From CAIQPS01 sp963843455 (GTDB taxonomy: Bacteria > Actinomycetota > Thermoleophilia > RBG-16-64-13), in NCBI GenBank assembly GCA_963843455.1, contig CAWJKE010000006.1, forward strand, positions 124,001 through 188,000: DNA of 64,000 bases, read 5' to 3'. Under the pieces are notes generated by a model. The model made no database searches. It saw only the letters and a list, made by a program, of their open reading frames with translations, and had not been told where the DNA came from. Position 1 is the first letter of the stretch. Each line of letters begins with the position of its first letter. A program made the position numbers and the translations under genes. Positions 37,291 to 45,554 of this stretch are shown one piece after another.

Positions 37291-38637
37291 ATGGCTGGTG
37301 ACCCGATGTTCGAAGGCTGGGACCGACTCGACTGGAAGGAGCGTCGGGAGCGGCGCTTCGAGCGCTGGCTGAGCGCGCCGGGGGTCGAGTTCGTCAGCGA
37401 CTCCGTCCGCCAGGACTACCGGCGGCGCGTCCGGCTGCTCATCGACGCCATCACCTTGAAGAAGCCCGCGCGCGTGCCGGTCTCGGCCACGGTGGGCTTC
37501 TACGTGGGGAAGCACGGCGGGCTTACCAAGAAGGAAGCGATGTACGACTGCCGGAAGTCGGCCGCTGCGCTCGTCAAATACCACGAGGACTTCCGGCCCG
37601 ACTTCCAGACCAGACCTGTCGCTCCCGCCCAGGTCTTCGACCTGCTCGGTCTGCAGTTCGTCGACTGGCCCGGCCGAGGTCTCGCGGACGAGACCCCTTG
37701 GCAGTACGTCGAGGCCGAATACATGGGGCCGGACGAGTACGATGCCCTCATCGCCGACCCCGATGCCTATTTTCGGCGGGTCCTGCTGCCCCGCTTTGGG
37801 ACAGCGTTCGCGGCCCTGGCCAAGCTGGCCCCGTTCTCGGACATGACGGAAGCCGCCAGCATTCCCTACAACATCCTCCCCTTCGCCGATCCGGCGGTGA
37901 GCGAAGGGGTGCAGCGGATGGCCGAGGCCGCCCGCGAGTCAGCGGCCTGGTTCAAGGCGATGGGAGCGGCCGCTGCCGACGCGGCGGGCCGTCTGGGCAT
38001 ACCCCCTGAGATCGGGGGCGCGGCCAAAGCTCCATACGATGTTCTGGCCGACACTCTTCGGGGGACCAAGGGCATCGTGATCGACCGCTTCCGCCGGCCG
38101 GAGAGGATTGTAGAGGCTGCCGAGCGTCTAGTCCCTCTCATGATCGACCTGGGAGTGCGCCAGGCGGCGCGCGCCGAAACGCCGCTCATCATTTTCTGGC
38201 TGCATAAGGGCGCCGACAGTTTCATGTCGGACGCGGACTTCCGCACCTTCTACTGGCCGACGCTCAAGGCCGTGATGCAGGGTCTGGTCGAGCAGGGCAT
38301 CGTACCGGCCATGTTCGCCGAGGGTGGTTACAGCAAGCGCCTGGAAGTCATCGCCGACCCCGGGCTTCCGGACGGCAGCGTCCTCTGGATGTTCGACCGG
38401 ACCGACATGTCCGCGGCCAAACGCGCCCTGGGCGGCCACGCCTGCATCGCGGGCAACGTGCCCACCGCCCTGCTGGCACTCGGCGCGATCGAAGAGGTCA
38501 GGGAGTACGTCAGCCATCTGCTCGACGAGTGCGCTACCGACGGGGGCTTCGTCCTCCGCAACGGGGCCGTCCTCGACGACGCCAAGGCGGAGAACCTGAA
38601 GGCCATGATCGAGACTGGGCGCGAATGGCGGGGCTGA
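37291..38637 (+). CDS. Uroporphyrinogen decarboxylase (URO-D)/MtaA-fold protein
   Basis: 448 residues. C-terminal pattern of the URO-D methyltransferase-like group: ETPLIIFWLHKGADSFMSDADFRTFYWPTLKAVM, MFAEGGYSKRLEVI, and HACIAGNVPTALLALG. In anaerobes such proteins often carry methyl groups to or from corrinoid proteins, for example in O-demethylation of methoxylated aromatics. No corrinoid-binding protein is next to it, which leaves the partner and substrate open. It is a member of the 17-kb run, 49 bases after the thiolase. Confidence 0.75.
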   Translation: MAGDPMFEGWDRLDWKERRERRFERWLSAPGVEFVSDSVRQDYRRRVRLLIDAITLKKPARVPVSATVGFYVGKHGGLTKKEAMYDCRKSAAALVKYHEDFRPDFQTRPVAPAQVFDLLGLQFVDWPGRGLADETPWQYVEAEYMGPDEYDALIADPDAYFRRVLLPRFGTAFAALAKLAPFSDMTEAASIPYNILPFADPAVSEGVQRMAEAARESAAWFKAMGAAAADAAGRLGIPPEIGGAAKAPYDVLADTLRGTKGIVIDRFRRPERIVEAAERLVPLMIDLGVRQAARAETPLIIFWLHKGADSFMSDADFRTFYWPTLKAVMQGLVEQGIVPAMFAEGGYSKRLEVIADPGLPDGSVLWMFDRTDMSAAKRALGGHACIAGNVPTALLALGAIEEVREYVSHLLDECATDGGFVLRNGAVLDDAKAENLKAMIETGREWRG

Positions 38638-38686
38638 AGAGCCGGCCGAAAGTCCACGGGAAACACGAGACCGAGGAGTAGGCAAC

Positions 38687-39535
38687 ATGGCGGAACAAGA
38701 TTACGTCCACATGCCCACGCTCGAAGAGTATTCCGAGCGCTTCAAGAACTTCTTCAAGTTCAAACGGTCGGAAGACGGCATCCTCGAAGTGCGCATGCAT
38801 ACGTTTGATGGCCCGGTGCATTGGAGCTACCAGATGCATCACGCCTTCTCCGAGCTCTGGACCCAGGTCGGGCACGACACCAAGAACGAGGTTCTCATCT
38901 TCACTGCTACCGGCGACCAGTGGATCAACGAGGTGGACGCCTCCTCCTTCAAAGACATCGAAGACTCCCCGGACAACATCCCGCGCTTCAACGTCCAGAT
39001 ATACGACACCCTGAAGGTGGTCGAGAACTTCGTCAACGACATAGAGATTCCAACCATTTGCGCCATCACCGGCCAGGGCATCCACTGGGAGATGGCCATG
39101 ATGAGCGATATAACCCTTTGTACCCCGGACTTCATCCTCCAGGACGATCACTTCGTCCACGCCGGCGGGCACGTGCCCGGCGATGGTATGACCCTGGCCC
39201 TGCAGTACGTGCTGGGCATCAAGCGGGGCAACTACATGAGCCTGATGAACAAGGGCCTCGACGCCGAGACCTGCGTCAAGCTGGGCGCCGTCAACGAGAT
39301 CGTCGAGCGCGACAAGATCGACGAGCGCGCTTGGGAGATCGCCCGCCATCTCATGAAGACCAACCGTTCCACGCGACGTCTCAGCCACCACGTGTGCGTG
39401 CGTCCTTGGAGGGAACTGGTGGAGCAGAACATCCGCCAGCATGTCTACGCCGAGATGTACTCCTTCAACCTGGAGAAGTCGCACCACGACTTTGACACCA
39501 TCGAGTACTCCGACGACAAGATCGCGAAGATGTAG
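38687..39535 (+). CDS. Crotonase-fold 6-oxocamphor-hydrolase-like beta-diketone hydrolase 1
   Basis: 282 residues. Crotonase superfamily, but closest in pattern to 6-oxocamphor hydrolase, a retro-Claisen C-C hydrolase that acts without CoA: LEEYSERFKNF at the start, WSYQMHH (His matching His45 of that enzyme, as I recall it), INEVDASSF (Asp74), GQGIHWEMAMMSDI (His122), DDHFVHAGGHVPGDGM (His145, Asp154). Such an enzyme would open a cyclic 1,3-diketone, which is exactly what reduced resorcinol or phloroglucinol rings are. Paired with a paralogue 24 bases downstream. Confidence 0.8.
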   Translation: MAEQDYVHMPTLEEYSERFKNFFKFKRSEDGILEVRMHTFDGPVHWSYQMHHAFSELWTQVGHDTKNEVLIFTATGDQWINEVDASSFKDIEDSPDNIPRFNVQIYDTLKVVENFVNDIEIPTICAITGQGIHWEMAMMSDITLCTPDFILQDDHFVHAGGHVPGDGMTLALQYVLGIKRGNYMSLMNKGLDAETCVKLGAVNEIVERDKIDERAWEIARHLMKTNRSTRRLSHHVCVRPWRELVEQNIRQHVYAEMYSFNLEKSHHDFDTIEYSDDKIAKM

Positions 39536-39559
39536 AGACCCCAAGAGGAGGAGATAACC

Positions 39560-40414
39560 ATGGCAATGCAGCCGTACGTGCACGTGGAAACGCTGGAGGA
39601 GTACAGCGAACGGTTCAAGGATTTCGCCCACCTGGAGCGCACCGAGGACGGCATTCTTCTCTGCCGTCTCCATTGGAAGGGCGAAGCCTGCGTCTGGAGC
39701 TACCAGACCCAGATGAGCTACGGCGAGCTCTGGACCGCCATCGGGCACGACAAGCAGAACGAGATCGTCATCCTGACCTGCGCCGACCCCTACTGGATAA
39801 CCCAGAGGAGCGACCCCGCCTCCTTCGACGAAGTCGAGGATTCCACCGACCTCTCTCTCAAGTACAACTGCAACGTTCCCGACACGATGAACTTCGTCGA
39901 GAACTTCATCAACGACATCGAAGTCCCCGTCATCGCGGCCATCAACGGGATCGGCCAGCACTACGAATTCGCTCTGATGGCGGACATCGCCCTCTGCGTC
40001 CCCGACTTCTACTTCTCGGACGCCCACTTCTCGCACAACATCGTCCCCGGCGACGGCATGAACTTCTCGTACCGCGTCTGCGTCGGGCAGAAGCGGGCGG
40101 CCTATATGGCCTACATGGAACCGAAGATCGACGCGAAGACCGCTTTGGAGTGGGGTCTCATCAACGAGATCGTCGAGCACGACGACCTCATTCCTCGCGC
40201 CTACGAGATCGCCAACCACATCATGAAGTCAGGCCGGGCCGTCCGCCGTCTGACGCATGAGCTCGTGATGCGCCCATGGAAGCGCGCCCTGCAGGACGAC
40301 GAACGCGTCCACGTTCTGGCCGAGATGTACGCCGTCGCGTTGCAGGCCACTCGGCACAACTTCGACAAGATCGCTGCCGACTTCGTGGGCGATCGACCCC
40401 AGCACCAGAAATGA
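39560..40414 (+). CDS. Crotonase-fold 6-oxocamphor-hydrolase-like beta-diketone hydrolase 2
   Basis: 284 residues, clear paralogue of the previous gene, with GGAGG before ATG 39560. INGIGQHYEFALMADI, SDAHFSHNIVPGDGM keep the His and Asp expected for retro-Claisen hydrolysis. The first His is replaced: WSYQTQMSYGELW has Gln where the paralogue has His. So the two copies probably differ in substrate or one is a partner subunit; crotonase-fold enzymes are usually trimers or hexamers, and mixed oligomers are possible. Confidence 0.8.
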   Translation: MAMQPYVHVETLEEYSERFKDFAHLERTEDGILLCRLHWKGEACVWSYQTQMSYGELWTAIGHDKQNEIVILTCADPYWITQRSDPASFDEVEDSTDLSLKYNCNVPDTMNFVENFINDIEVPVIAAINGIGQHYEFALMADIALCVPDFYFSDAHFSHNIVPGDGMNFSYRVCVGQKRAAYMAYMEPKIDAKTALEWGLINEIVEHDDLIPRAYEIANHIMKSGRAVRRLTHELVMRPWKRALQDDERVHVLAEMYAVALQATRHNFDKIAADFVGDRPQHQK

Positions 40415-40433
40415 CCGTGGACGGAGGCAAGGC

Positions 40434-41384
40434 ATGAGCAAAGCAAACGCACCGAAGATACTGATCGTGGGCACGGGCACCATGGGCGAAGGCATCGCGC
40501 AGACCTTTGCCCAAAACGGGTTCGACGTCCGACTCGTCGCCCGCCGTGAGGAACCGCTGGCTCGGGCCCTCAGCCAGATGCGGCAGAACGTGAGGCAATT
40601 CATCGAGTTCGACCTCATCCACGAGACCGTCGACCAGGTTATGGCCCGGGTCGAGGGCATGGTGACCACCGACATGGCCCAGGCCCTGGAGGGATGCAGC
40701 TACGTGGTGGAGACCATCCGCGAGGTGCTCGCCGACAAGAGGGATCTCCTGGGCGCTCTCCAGGCGGCCGACCCGAACGTGGTTATCGGGAGCAACACCG
40801 GGAGCATGACAGTGGATTCCCTGTCCGAGGGGATGCCCAGTCCCGGAAACATCATCGGCATCCACTACTTCAATCCGGGGCACATCATCCCCCTGGTCGA
40901 GATCCATCGGGGCAGCGAGACGTCGGACGCCGCCTTTGAGCAGACCAAGAGCCTCATGGAGGCCTCGGGCAAGAAGACCGTGCTGGTGCGCAAAGAGGTG
41001 CCGGGCTTCATCGTCAACCGCCTCATGGGCGCCCTCGAACGGGAGATCGACTATCTGCTCGACAACGGGGTCGTGACCCCCGAGGACCTGGATATCGCGG
41101 TAAAGAGCAGTACCGGTTTCAGATTCGCCTGTCTGGGCCCCATGGAACTGGAGGACATGATCGGTCTTGACATCTCCATGACGGTGTCGGGCCGGGTCTT
41201 CAAGGGTCTGAGCACGGCGACCGAGCCGTCGCCGATCCTGGTGGAAAAAGTCGGCAAAGGCGAACTGGGGATCAAGTCGGGCAAGGGCTGGTACGACTAC
41301 AGCGGCAAGACGCGCGAGGAAGTGCTGGAAGAGAAGAACCGCAAGCTGCTGCCGCAACTCAAGCTGTTCATGAGCCGCGACTAA
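40434..41384 (+). CDS. 3-hydroxyacyl-CoA dehydrogenase family protein (Hbd-like)
   Basis: 316 residues. NAD-binding GTGTMG at 13-18, ETIREVLADKRDLL, IGSNTGSMTVDSL, then the catalytic His in GIHYFNPGHIIPLVEI with its partner Glu, and EVPGFIVNRL entering the helical C-terminal domain, ending GIKSGKGWYDYSG. It oxidises or reduces a 3-hydroxyacyl compound; after ring opening of a reduced polyphenol the intermediate carries a 3-hydroxy group, so this is one of two candidates for that dehydrogenase (the other is at 54558). Nineteen bases after the previous gene. Confidence 0.88.
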   Translation: MSKANAPKILIVGTGTMGEGIAQTFAQNGFDVRLVARREEPLARALSQMRQNVRQFIEFDLIHETVDQVMARVEGMVTTDMAQALEGCSYVVETIREVLADKRDLLGALQAADPNVVIGSNTGSMTVDSLSEGMPSPGNIIGIHYFNPGHIIPLVEIHRGSETSDAAFEQTKSLMEASGKKTVLVRKEVPGFIVNRLMGALEREIDYLLDNGVVTPEDLDIAVKSSTGFRFACLGPMELEDMIGLDISMTVSGRVFKGLSTATEPSPILVEKVGKGELGIKSGKGWYDYSGKTREEVLEEKNRKLLPQLKLFMSRD

Positions 41385-41408
41385 GGCGAAAGAGCAAGAG
41401 GAGGTCCA

Positions 41409-42164
41409 GTGTTCGATCTAGCAGGCAAGGTCGCGATCGTGACGGGAGGCGCCGGCGGGTTGGGGCGCCCCATCGCGCTCGGGCTGGCACGGTGCGGCGC
41501 CGACGTGGTGGTAGACGACCTCGCCTCCGCGCACCCGGAGGCGGTGGCCAACGACATCAAGGCGCTGGGGCGCAAGGCCCTTGCCGTGACGGCCGACGTC
41601 ACGAGCGCTTCGTCGATGAAGGACATGGTCGACAAGGTCATGAAGGAGTTCGGAAAGATCGACATCCTCGTGAACGTGGCCGGCATCAACGCCCGTTTCT
41701 CGGCGGAAGAGATGCCCGCCGAGGAGTTTGAGAAGGTGATCCGCTTCAACATCGCGGGGACTTTCCTGCCCTGCCAGGCCGTAGGCAGGGTCATGATCGA
41801 GCAGAAGCGGGGCAAGATCATCAACATGGGCTCGGTCAGAGGCAGCGTCGCTCCCTCGATGGGGGGTACCGCGTATGCCTCCAGCAAGGGCGGCGTACAC
41901 CAGCTCACCCGGACCTTGGCGGCGGAATGGGCCAAGTACAACATCAACGTGAACGGCATCGCGCCGGCGCTGGTGATGACGGACATGACCAGGGAGTTTC
42001 TCTCCAGACCCGAGATCTACTCCAAGATGACGGCGGAGATCCCTCTGGCCCGCCTCGGTGCGCCGGAAGACCTGATCGGCCCCATCATCCTGTTGGCCTC
42101 GGACGATTCTGACTTCATGACCGGACAGATCATCTATGTCGACGGCGGACTGTCCGCGGTCTGA
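41409..42164 (+). CDS. Short-chain dehydrogenase/reductase, candidate aromatic-ring (phloroglucinol-type) reductase
   Basis: 251 residues from GTG 41409 (GAGGTCC upstream). TGGAGGLG at 12-19, Ser142, Tyr156/Lys160 in YASSK, end FMTGQIIYVDGGLSAV. The usual LVNNAG is LVNVAG, so the structural second Asn is Val. Position inside the polyphenol run makes it the best candidate in this run for reduction of a phloroglucinol- or resorcinol-type ring, a step known to be done by NADPH-dependent SDR enzymes in anaerobes; that is inference. Confidence 0.83.
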   Translation: MFDLAGKVAIVTGGAGGLGRPIALGLARCGADVVVDDLASAHPEAVANDIKALGRKALAVTADVTSASSMKDMVDKVMKEFGKIDILVNVAGINARFSAEEMPAEEFEKVIRFNIAGTFLPCQAVGRVMIEQKRGKIINMGSVRGSVAPSMGGTAYASSKGGVHQLTRTLAAEWAKYNINVNGIAPALVMTDMTREFLSRPEIYSKMTAEIPLARLGAPEDLIGPIILLASDDSDFMTGQIIYVDGGLSAV

Positions 42165-42198
42165 TGGGCACGCAATCACCGGCTGGGAGGCTATGAGC

Positions 42199-42540
42199 AT
42201 GAAGAAGGTCGCGTACGCAGATATGACTAATTACGGCGTTCCGCCGAAGCACTTCAACGTAGTCTCCGGCAGGTTCCAGGGCGAGGCGGAGACCGGCCTG
42301 AAGAGCTACTGGATGGGGATGTCGCACTACCTCCCGGGGGGAGGAGTGGAATGGTCCGGCGAAGATTCGGCCGAAGAGAAGGTGTACTTCGTCCTCGAGG
42401 GAGAGCTCACGGTGACGAGCAAGGACGAGACCTTCGTGCTCGGTCCGAGGGACTCGCTCTACATCGGCCCGAACGAAGGCCGGTCGATCCTCAACAACAC
42501 CAGCAGGCCGGCGACGATGATCGTCGTCGTCAACCGTTGA
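42199..42540 (+). CDS. Small cupin-domain protein
   Basis: 113 residues. ATG 42199 is preferred over ATG 42193 because GGGAGG (42184-42189) is then about 9 bases away. Single cupin barrel: SHYLPGGGVEWSGEDSAEEKVYFVLEGELTV, GPRDSLYIGPNEGRSILNN. The usual metal-binding His-x-His of motif 1 is not present (the EEK region stands there), so metal binding is doubtful. Possibly a small isomerase, a binding protein or a sensor for the pathway. Role unknown. Confidence 0.7.
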   Translation: MKKVAYADMTNYGVPPKHFNVVSGRFQGEAETGLKSYWMGMSHYLPGGGVEWSGEDSAEEKVYFVLEGELTVTSKDETFVLGPRDSLYIGPNEGRSILNNTSRPATMIVVVNR

Positions 42541-42585
42541 GCCGCGCCGCGGCATGAGCCAACCCCTACTAGGAGGCACTTTGCT

Positions 42586-43401
42586 GTGAATCCCATCATC
42601 ACCGCTTCGCTCACCGGCCCGGCGGCCACCAAGAAGGACACCCCGGCCATGCCGGGCAACCCGGCTGAGATCGCCGAAGCCGCCAAGGGGGCCTACGAGG
42701 CCGGCGCCGCCGTCATCCACATCCATCTGCGCGATAACGACGACTTCACCACCGACCTGGACGTCGCTCGCCGCACCGTCGAACTGTGCCGCGAGAAGTG
42801 CCCGGGTATCGTGCAGCTTTCGACCGGCGGCGGTTTCGCCTACGAGGACCGCATGAAGATCGTCGAAGCCAAGCCGGCCATGGCCACCCTGAACCCCGCG
42901 ACCATGACCATCGGCCCGAACGAGTTCCGCAATCCGCCCAAGCAGATGCTGCAGTTGGCCGAGCGCATGCTCGAGTTGGGCGTCAAGGCGGAGGTCGAGA
43001 TCTACGACACCGGACATCTGGGCCTGATGCTGGGGCTCCTGAGCAAAGGACTGCTCACCGAGCCGCTGCAGGTGTCGTTCGTCATGGGCGTCAATGGCGG
43101 CATGCCGGCCGACCCCATGCTGCTCTCGTACCTGGTCAAGGAACTGCCCGCGAACACCAGCTGGCAGGTGATCGCCATCTCCAAGGCCAACCTGCCGCTC
43201 ACCACCATCGGTCTGGCCATGGGCGGCAACGCCCGCACCGGGCTCGAGGACACGATCTATGTGAGGCCCAAAGAGCTCGCCACCTCCAACGCTCAGTTGG
43301 TCGAGCAGCTCGTGGGTGTCGCCAGATCGATGAACCTTCAGCCGGCCACGGTCGACGAAGTGGTGGAACGGCTCAAGCTGACGCCCGAGTTGGTGCGATA
43401 G
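42586..43401 (+). CDS. Beta-keto acid cleavage enzyme (BKACE, DUF849)
   Basis: 271 residues from GTG 42586, behind AGGAGG. Zn-dependent TIM-barrel family: IITASLTGPAAT at the start, His45/His47 in VIHIHLRD, QLSTGGGFAYEDR, TLNPATMTIG, EIYDTGHLG, MGGNARTGLEDTIYV. Members condense acetyl-CoA with a beta-keto acid and cleave it to acetoacetate and a new acyl-CoA. A BKACE member has, as I recall, been reported to cleave triacetate (3,5-dioxohexanoate) in anaerobic phloroglucinol breakdown, which would fit this setting well. Three bases before the acyl-CoA synthetase genes. Confidence 0.9.
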   Translation: MNPIITASLTGPAATKKDTPAMPGNPAEIAEAAKGAYEAGAAVIHIHLRDNDDFTTDLDVARRTVELCREKCPGIVQLSTGGGFAYEDRMKIVEAKPAMATLNPATMTIGPNEFRNPPKQMLQLAERMLELGVKAEVEIYDTGHLGLMLGLLSKGLLTEPLQVSFVMGVNGGMPADPMLLSYLVKELPANTSWQVIAISKANLPLTTIGLAMGGNARTGLEDTIYVRPKELATSNAQLVEQLVGVARSMNLQPATVDEVVERLKLTPELVR

Positions 43402-43404
43402 GAC

Positions 43405-44106
43405 ATGGCAAGCGCCGGCGAGATCATCGAGCAGGCCCGCAAAGAGGCGCGCGTGGTGCTCACGGAGATGGAATCGAAGCAGCTACTCCGAAGCCTGGGA
43501 ATACCGACGACCGAGATGAAGCTGGCGACCTCCGAGCAGGAGGCCGTGGCTCTCGGCCGGGAGATCGGCTATCCGTGCGTGCTCAAGGTGTCCTCGCCGG
43601 ATATCAGCCACAAGAGCGACGCCGGCGGGGTCAAGGTGGGTCTGAAGAGCGAACACGATGTCGCCCAGGCCTATCAAGCCATCATGTCATCTTGCACCGA
43701 GGCGTTCCCGGATGCCGTCATCGAGGGCGTGACCGTGCAGAACATGGCGCCTCCGGGGCTCGAGGTGATCGTGGGCATGGCCACCGACCCCCAGTTCGGC
43801 CCGGTTCTGATGTTCGGACTGGGTGGCGTGTGGGTGGAGCTACTCAAAGACGTCAGTTTCAAGATCGTGCCGTTGACCAAGCACGACGCCCGAAGCGCGA
43901 TCAGGGAGATACGTGCGGCGAAGCTTCTCGACGGTTTTCGGGGTTCTGCTCCGGTGGACACATCCGCGCTCGAGGACATCCTTCTGCGTGTCTCGGACTT
44001 CGTGGCCGAAACGCCGGCCCTCGCGGAGATGGATCTCAACCCCATCTTTGCCTACCCCGACGGGGCCATCGCCGTCGACGCCCGCGTGATCCTGGGAGAG
44101 CTGTGA
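43405..44106 (+). CDS. acdB: ADP-forming acyl-CoA (acetyl-CoA) synthetase, beta subunit
   Basis: 233 residues, ATP-grasp domain: LTEMESKQLLRSLGIPTTEMKLA, CVLKVSSPDISHKSDAGGVKVGL, FGPVLMFGLGGVWVELLKDVSFKIVPL, MDLNPIFAY. It transfers phosphate from the alpha subunit to ADP. The ATP is the energy yield of the pathway. Split subunit arrangement, as in archaea and some anaerobes; many bacteria have the fused form. Its stop overlaps the alpha-subunit ATG. Confidence 0.92.
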   Translation: MASAGEIIEQARKEARVVLTEMESKQLLRSLGIPTTEMKLATSEQEAVALGREIGYPCVLKVSSPDISHKSDAGGVKVGLKSEHDVAQAYQAIMSSCTEAFPDAVIEGVTVQNMAPPGLEVIVGMATDPQFGPVLMFGLGGVWVELLKDVSFKIVPLTKHDARSAIREIRAAKLLDGFRGSAPVDTSALEDILLRVSDFVAETPALAEMDLNPIFAYPDGAIAVDARVILGEL

Positions 44107-45515
44107 TGTCGGCGCAGACCGTAGAGCAACTGTCACACATATTCAACGCGGAGTCGGTGGCGCTCGTGGGCGCGAGCGACAAGGAAGGGAGCTTTGGGCG
44201 CTCTTTCTTCCTCTTCCTCGAGGGTCTGCGGGACGCGGGCTGCCGCAAGATATACCCGGTCAATCCCAAGCGCGAGGAGATCCTGGGGATCCAGGCGTAT
44301 CCCAGCATCAGCGCCGTTCCCGACCAACTCGATGTGGCCATTCTGCTCACCCCGCCGGAGTCAGTCCTCGGCCTGGTCAAGGAGTGTGTGGAGAACAAGG
44401 TCAAGGGCGCGGTCGTCTTCGCCTCCGGCTTCGGCGAGATGGGAGCCGAGGGCAAGGACCTCGAGCGGGAGATAGGACGCATCGGCCGCGAAGGCGGAAC
44501 GCGCATCATCGGCCCGAACTGCCTGGGCTTCTTCAATCCCCGCGCCGGGGTCGTCACCTATCCGCAGGTGCTGATGAAGAGCGTTCCCATGGACGCGGGC
44601 TCCATCGGTGGTTTCTCCCAGAGCGGCTCGTTCGTGGACTACCTGGTGTGGTTCCTAAGCACCAAAGGCCTGCGCTTCAGCACCATCGTGAGCTGCGGTA
44701 ACGAATGCGATCTGGCTGCAGAGGACTATCTGGAGTACCTGGGCCAGGATGAGCGGACGAAAACCATCGTGGCCTACATGGAAGGGGTCAAGGACGGGAG
44801 GCGGTTCTTCGAGGTAGCGCGGGAAGTCGCTGCCCAGAAGCCCATCATCCTCTGGAAAGGCGGTCTCAGCGAGCAGGGAGCCCGAGCCGCCGCCTCGCAC
44901 ACGGGAGCGCTCGCCGGATCGGCCGGCGTCTGGAATGCGATGTTCAAGCAGACGGGCATCATCAACGTGAGCAGCGTCGAAGAGGTGGTCGACTGCGCCG
45001 TGGCTTTTCACTACCTGCCTCTGCCGAAGGGCCCGAGAGTCGCCATCATCGGCGGCCAAGGCGGAACCGGTGTCGGAACCGCGGACAATTGCTGGACGTT
45101 GGGACTGGAAGTCCCGCGCCTCTCCGAGAGCACTACTTCGCGGCTGAGAGAGGTGCTGCCGCCTGTGGGCACGTCGGTGGGGAACCCGACGGATACCGGG
45201 GTGGCCTCGCTGCTCAACCCGGAACTCTACGCCCAGGCGATCGAGATCGTGGCCGACGACGAGGGCATCGATATGATCCTGGTGATATCGACGCCTGTTC
45301 AGGCCTGTCTCGAGAACGTCGCTCTGGCTGCCAAGGCCATCGACAAGCCGCTGGCGGTCTCCGTTTTCGCACTCCCCGAGTCGGAGCCAGGCATATACAA
45401 CTTCCTGAGCGAACAAGGCGTGGCCGCCTATCCAGACCCAAAACGAGCAGCCCGTGCGCTTTCCCGTCTGGCCGAGTTCGCTAGGTTCCTGGACGACCGA
45501 CAGGCGAGCGACTAA
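44106..45515 (+). CDS. acdA: ADP-forming acyl-CoA (acetyl-CoA) synthetase, alpha subunit
   Basis: 469 residues. CoA-binding domain (SVALVGASDKEGSFGRSFF, YPVNPKREEILG, RIIGPNCLGFFNP) and the succinyl-CoA-ligase-like domains with FSQSGSFVDYL and the phospho-His motif AASHTGALAGS. With the beta subunit it converts acyl-CoA + ADP + phosphate to the acid + CoA + ATP. It is the last gene of the 17-kb run and converges on the DUF362 gene. The longer in-frame reading that starts upstream within the BKACE region is only an out-of-frame overlap. Confidence 0.93.
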   Translation: MSAQTVEQLSHIFNAESVALVGASDKEGSFGRSFFLFLEGLRDAGCRKIYPVNPKREEILGIQAYPSISAVPDQLDVAILLTPPESVLGLVKECVENKVKGAVVFASGFGEMGAEGKDLEREIGRIGREGGTRIIGPNCLGFFNPRAGVVTYPQVLMKSVPMDAGSIGGFSQSGSFVDYLVWFLSTKGLRFSTIVSCGNECDLAAEDYLEYLGQDERTKTIVAYMEGVKDGRRFFEVAREVAAQKPIILWKGGLSEQGARAAASHTGALAGSAGVWNAMFKQTGIINVSSVEEVVDCAVAFHYLPLPKGPRVAIIGGQGGTGVGTADNCWTLGLEVPRLSESTTSRLREVLPPVGTSVGNPTDTGVASLLNPELYAQAIEIVADDEGIDMILVISTPVQACLENVALAAKAIDKPLAVSVFALPESEPGIYNFLSEQGVAAYPDPKRAARALSRLAEFARFLDDRQASD

Positions 45516-45554
45516 GAGGCAGCGCGCACCCTCTAGGTGCCGCGCGACAAGTCG

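Noticed and set aside
42786..45515. A 909-residue protein covering the BKACE and synthetase region
   Set aside because: Only the part from 44106 is protein-like; the upstream part overlaps the BKACE and AcdB genes in the wrong frame.
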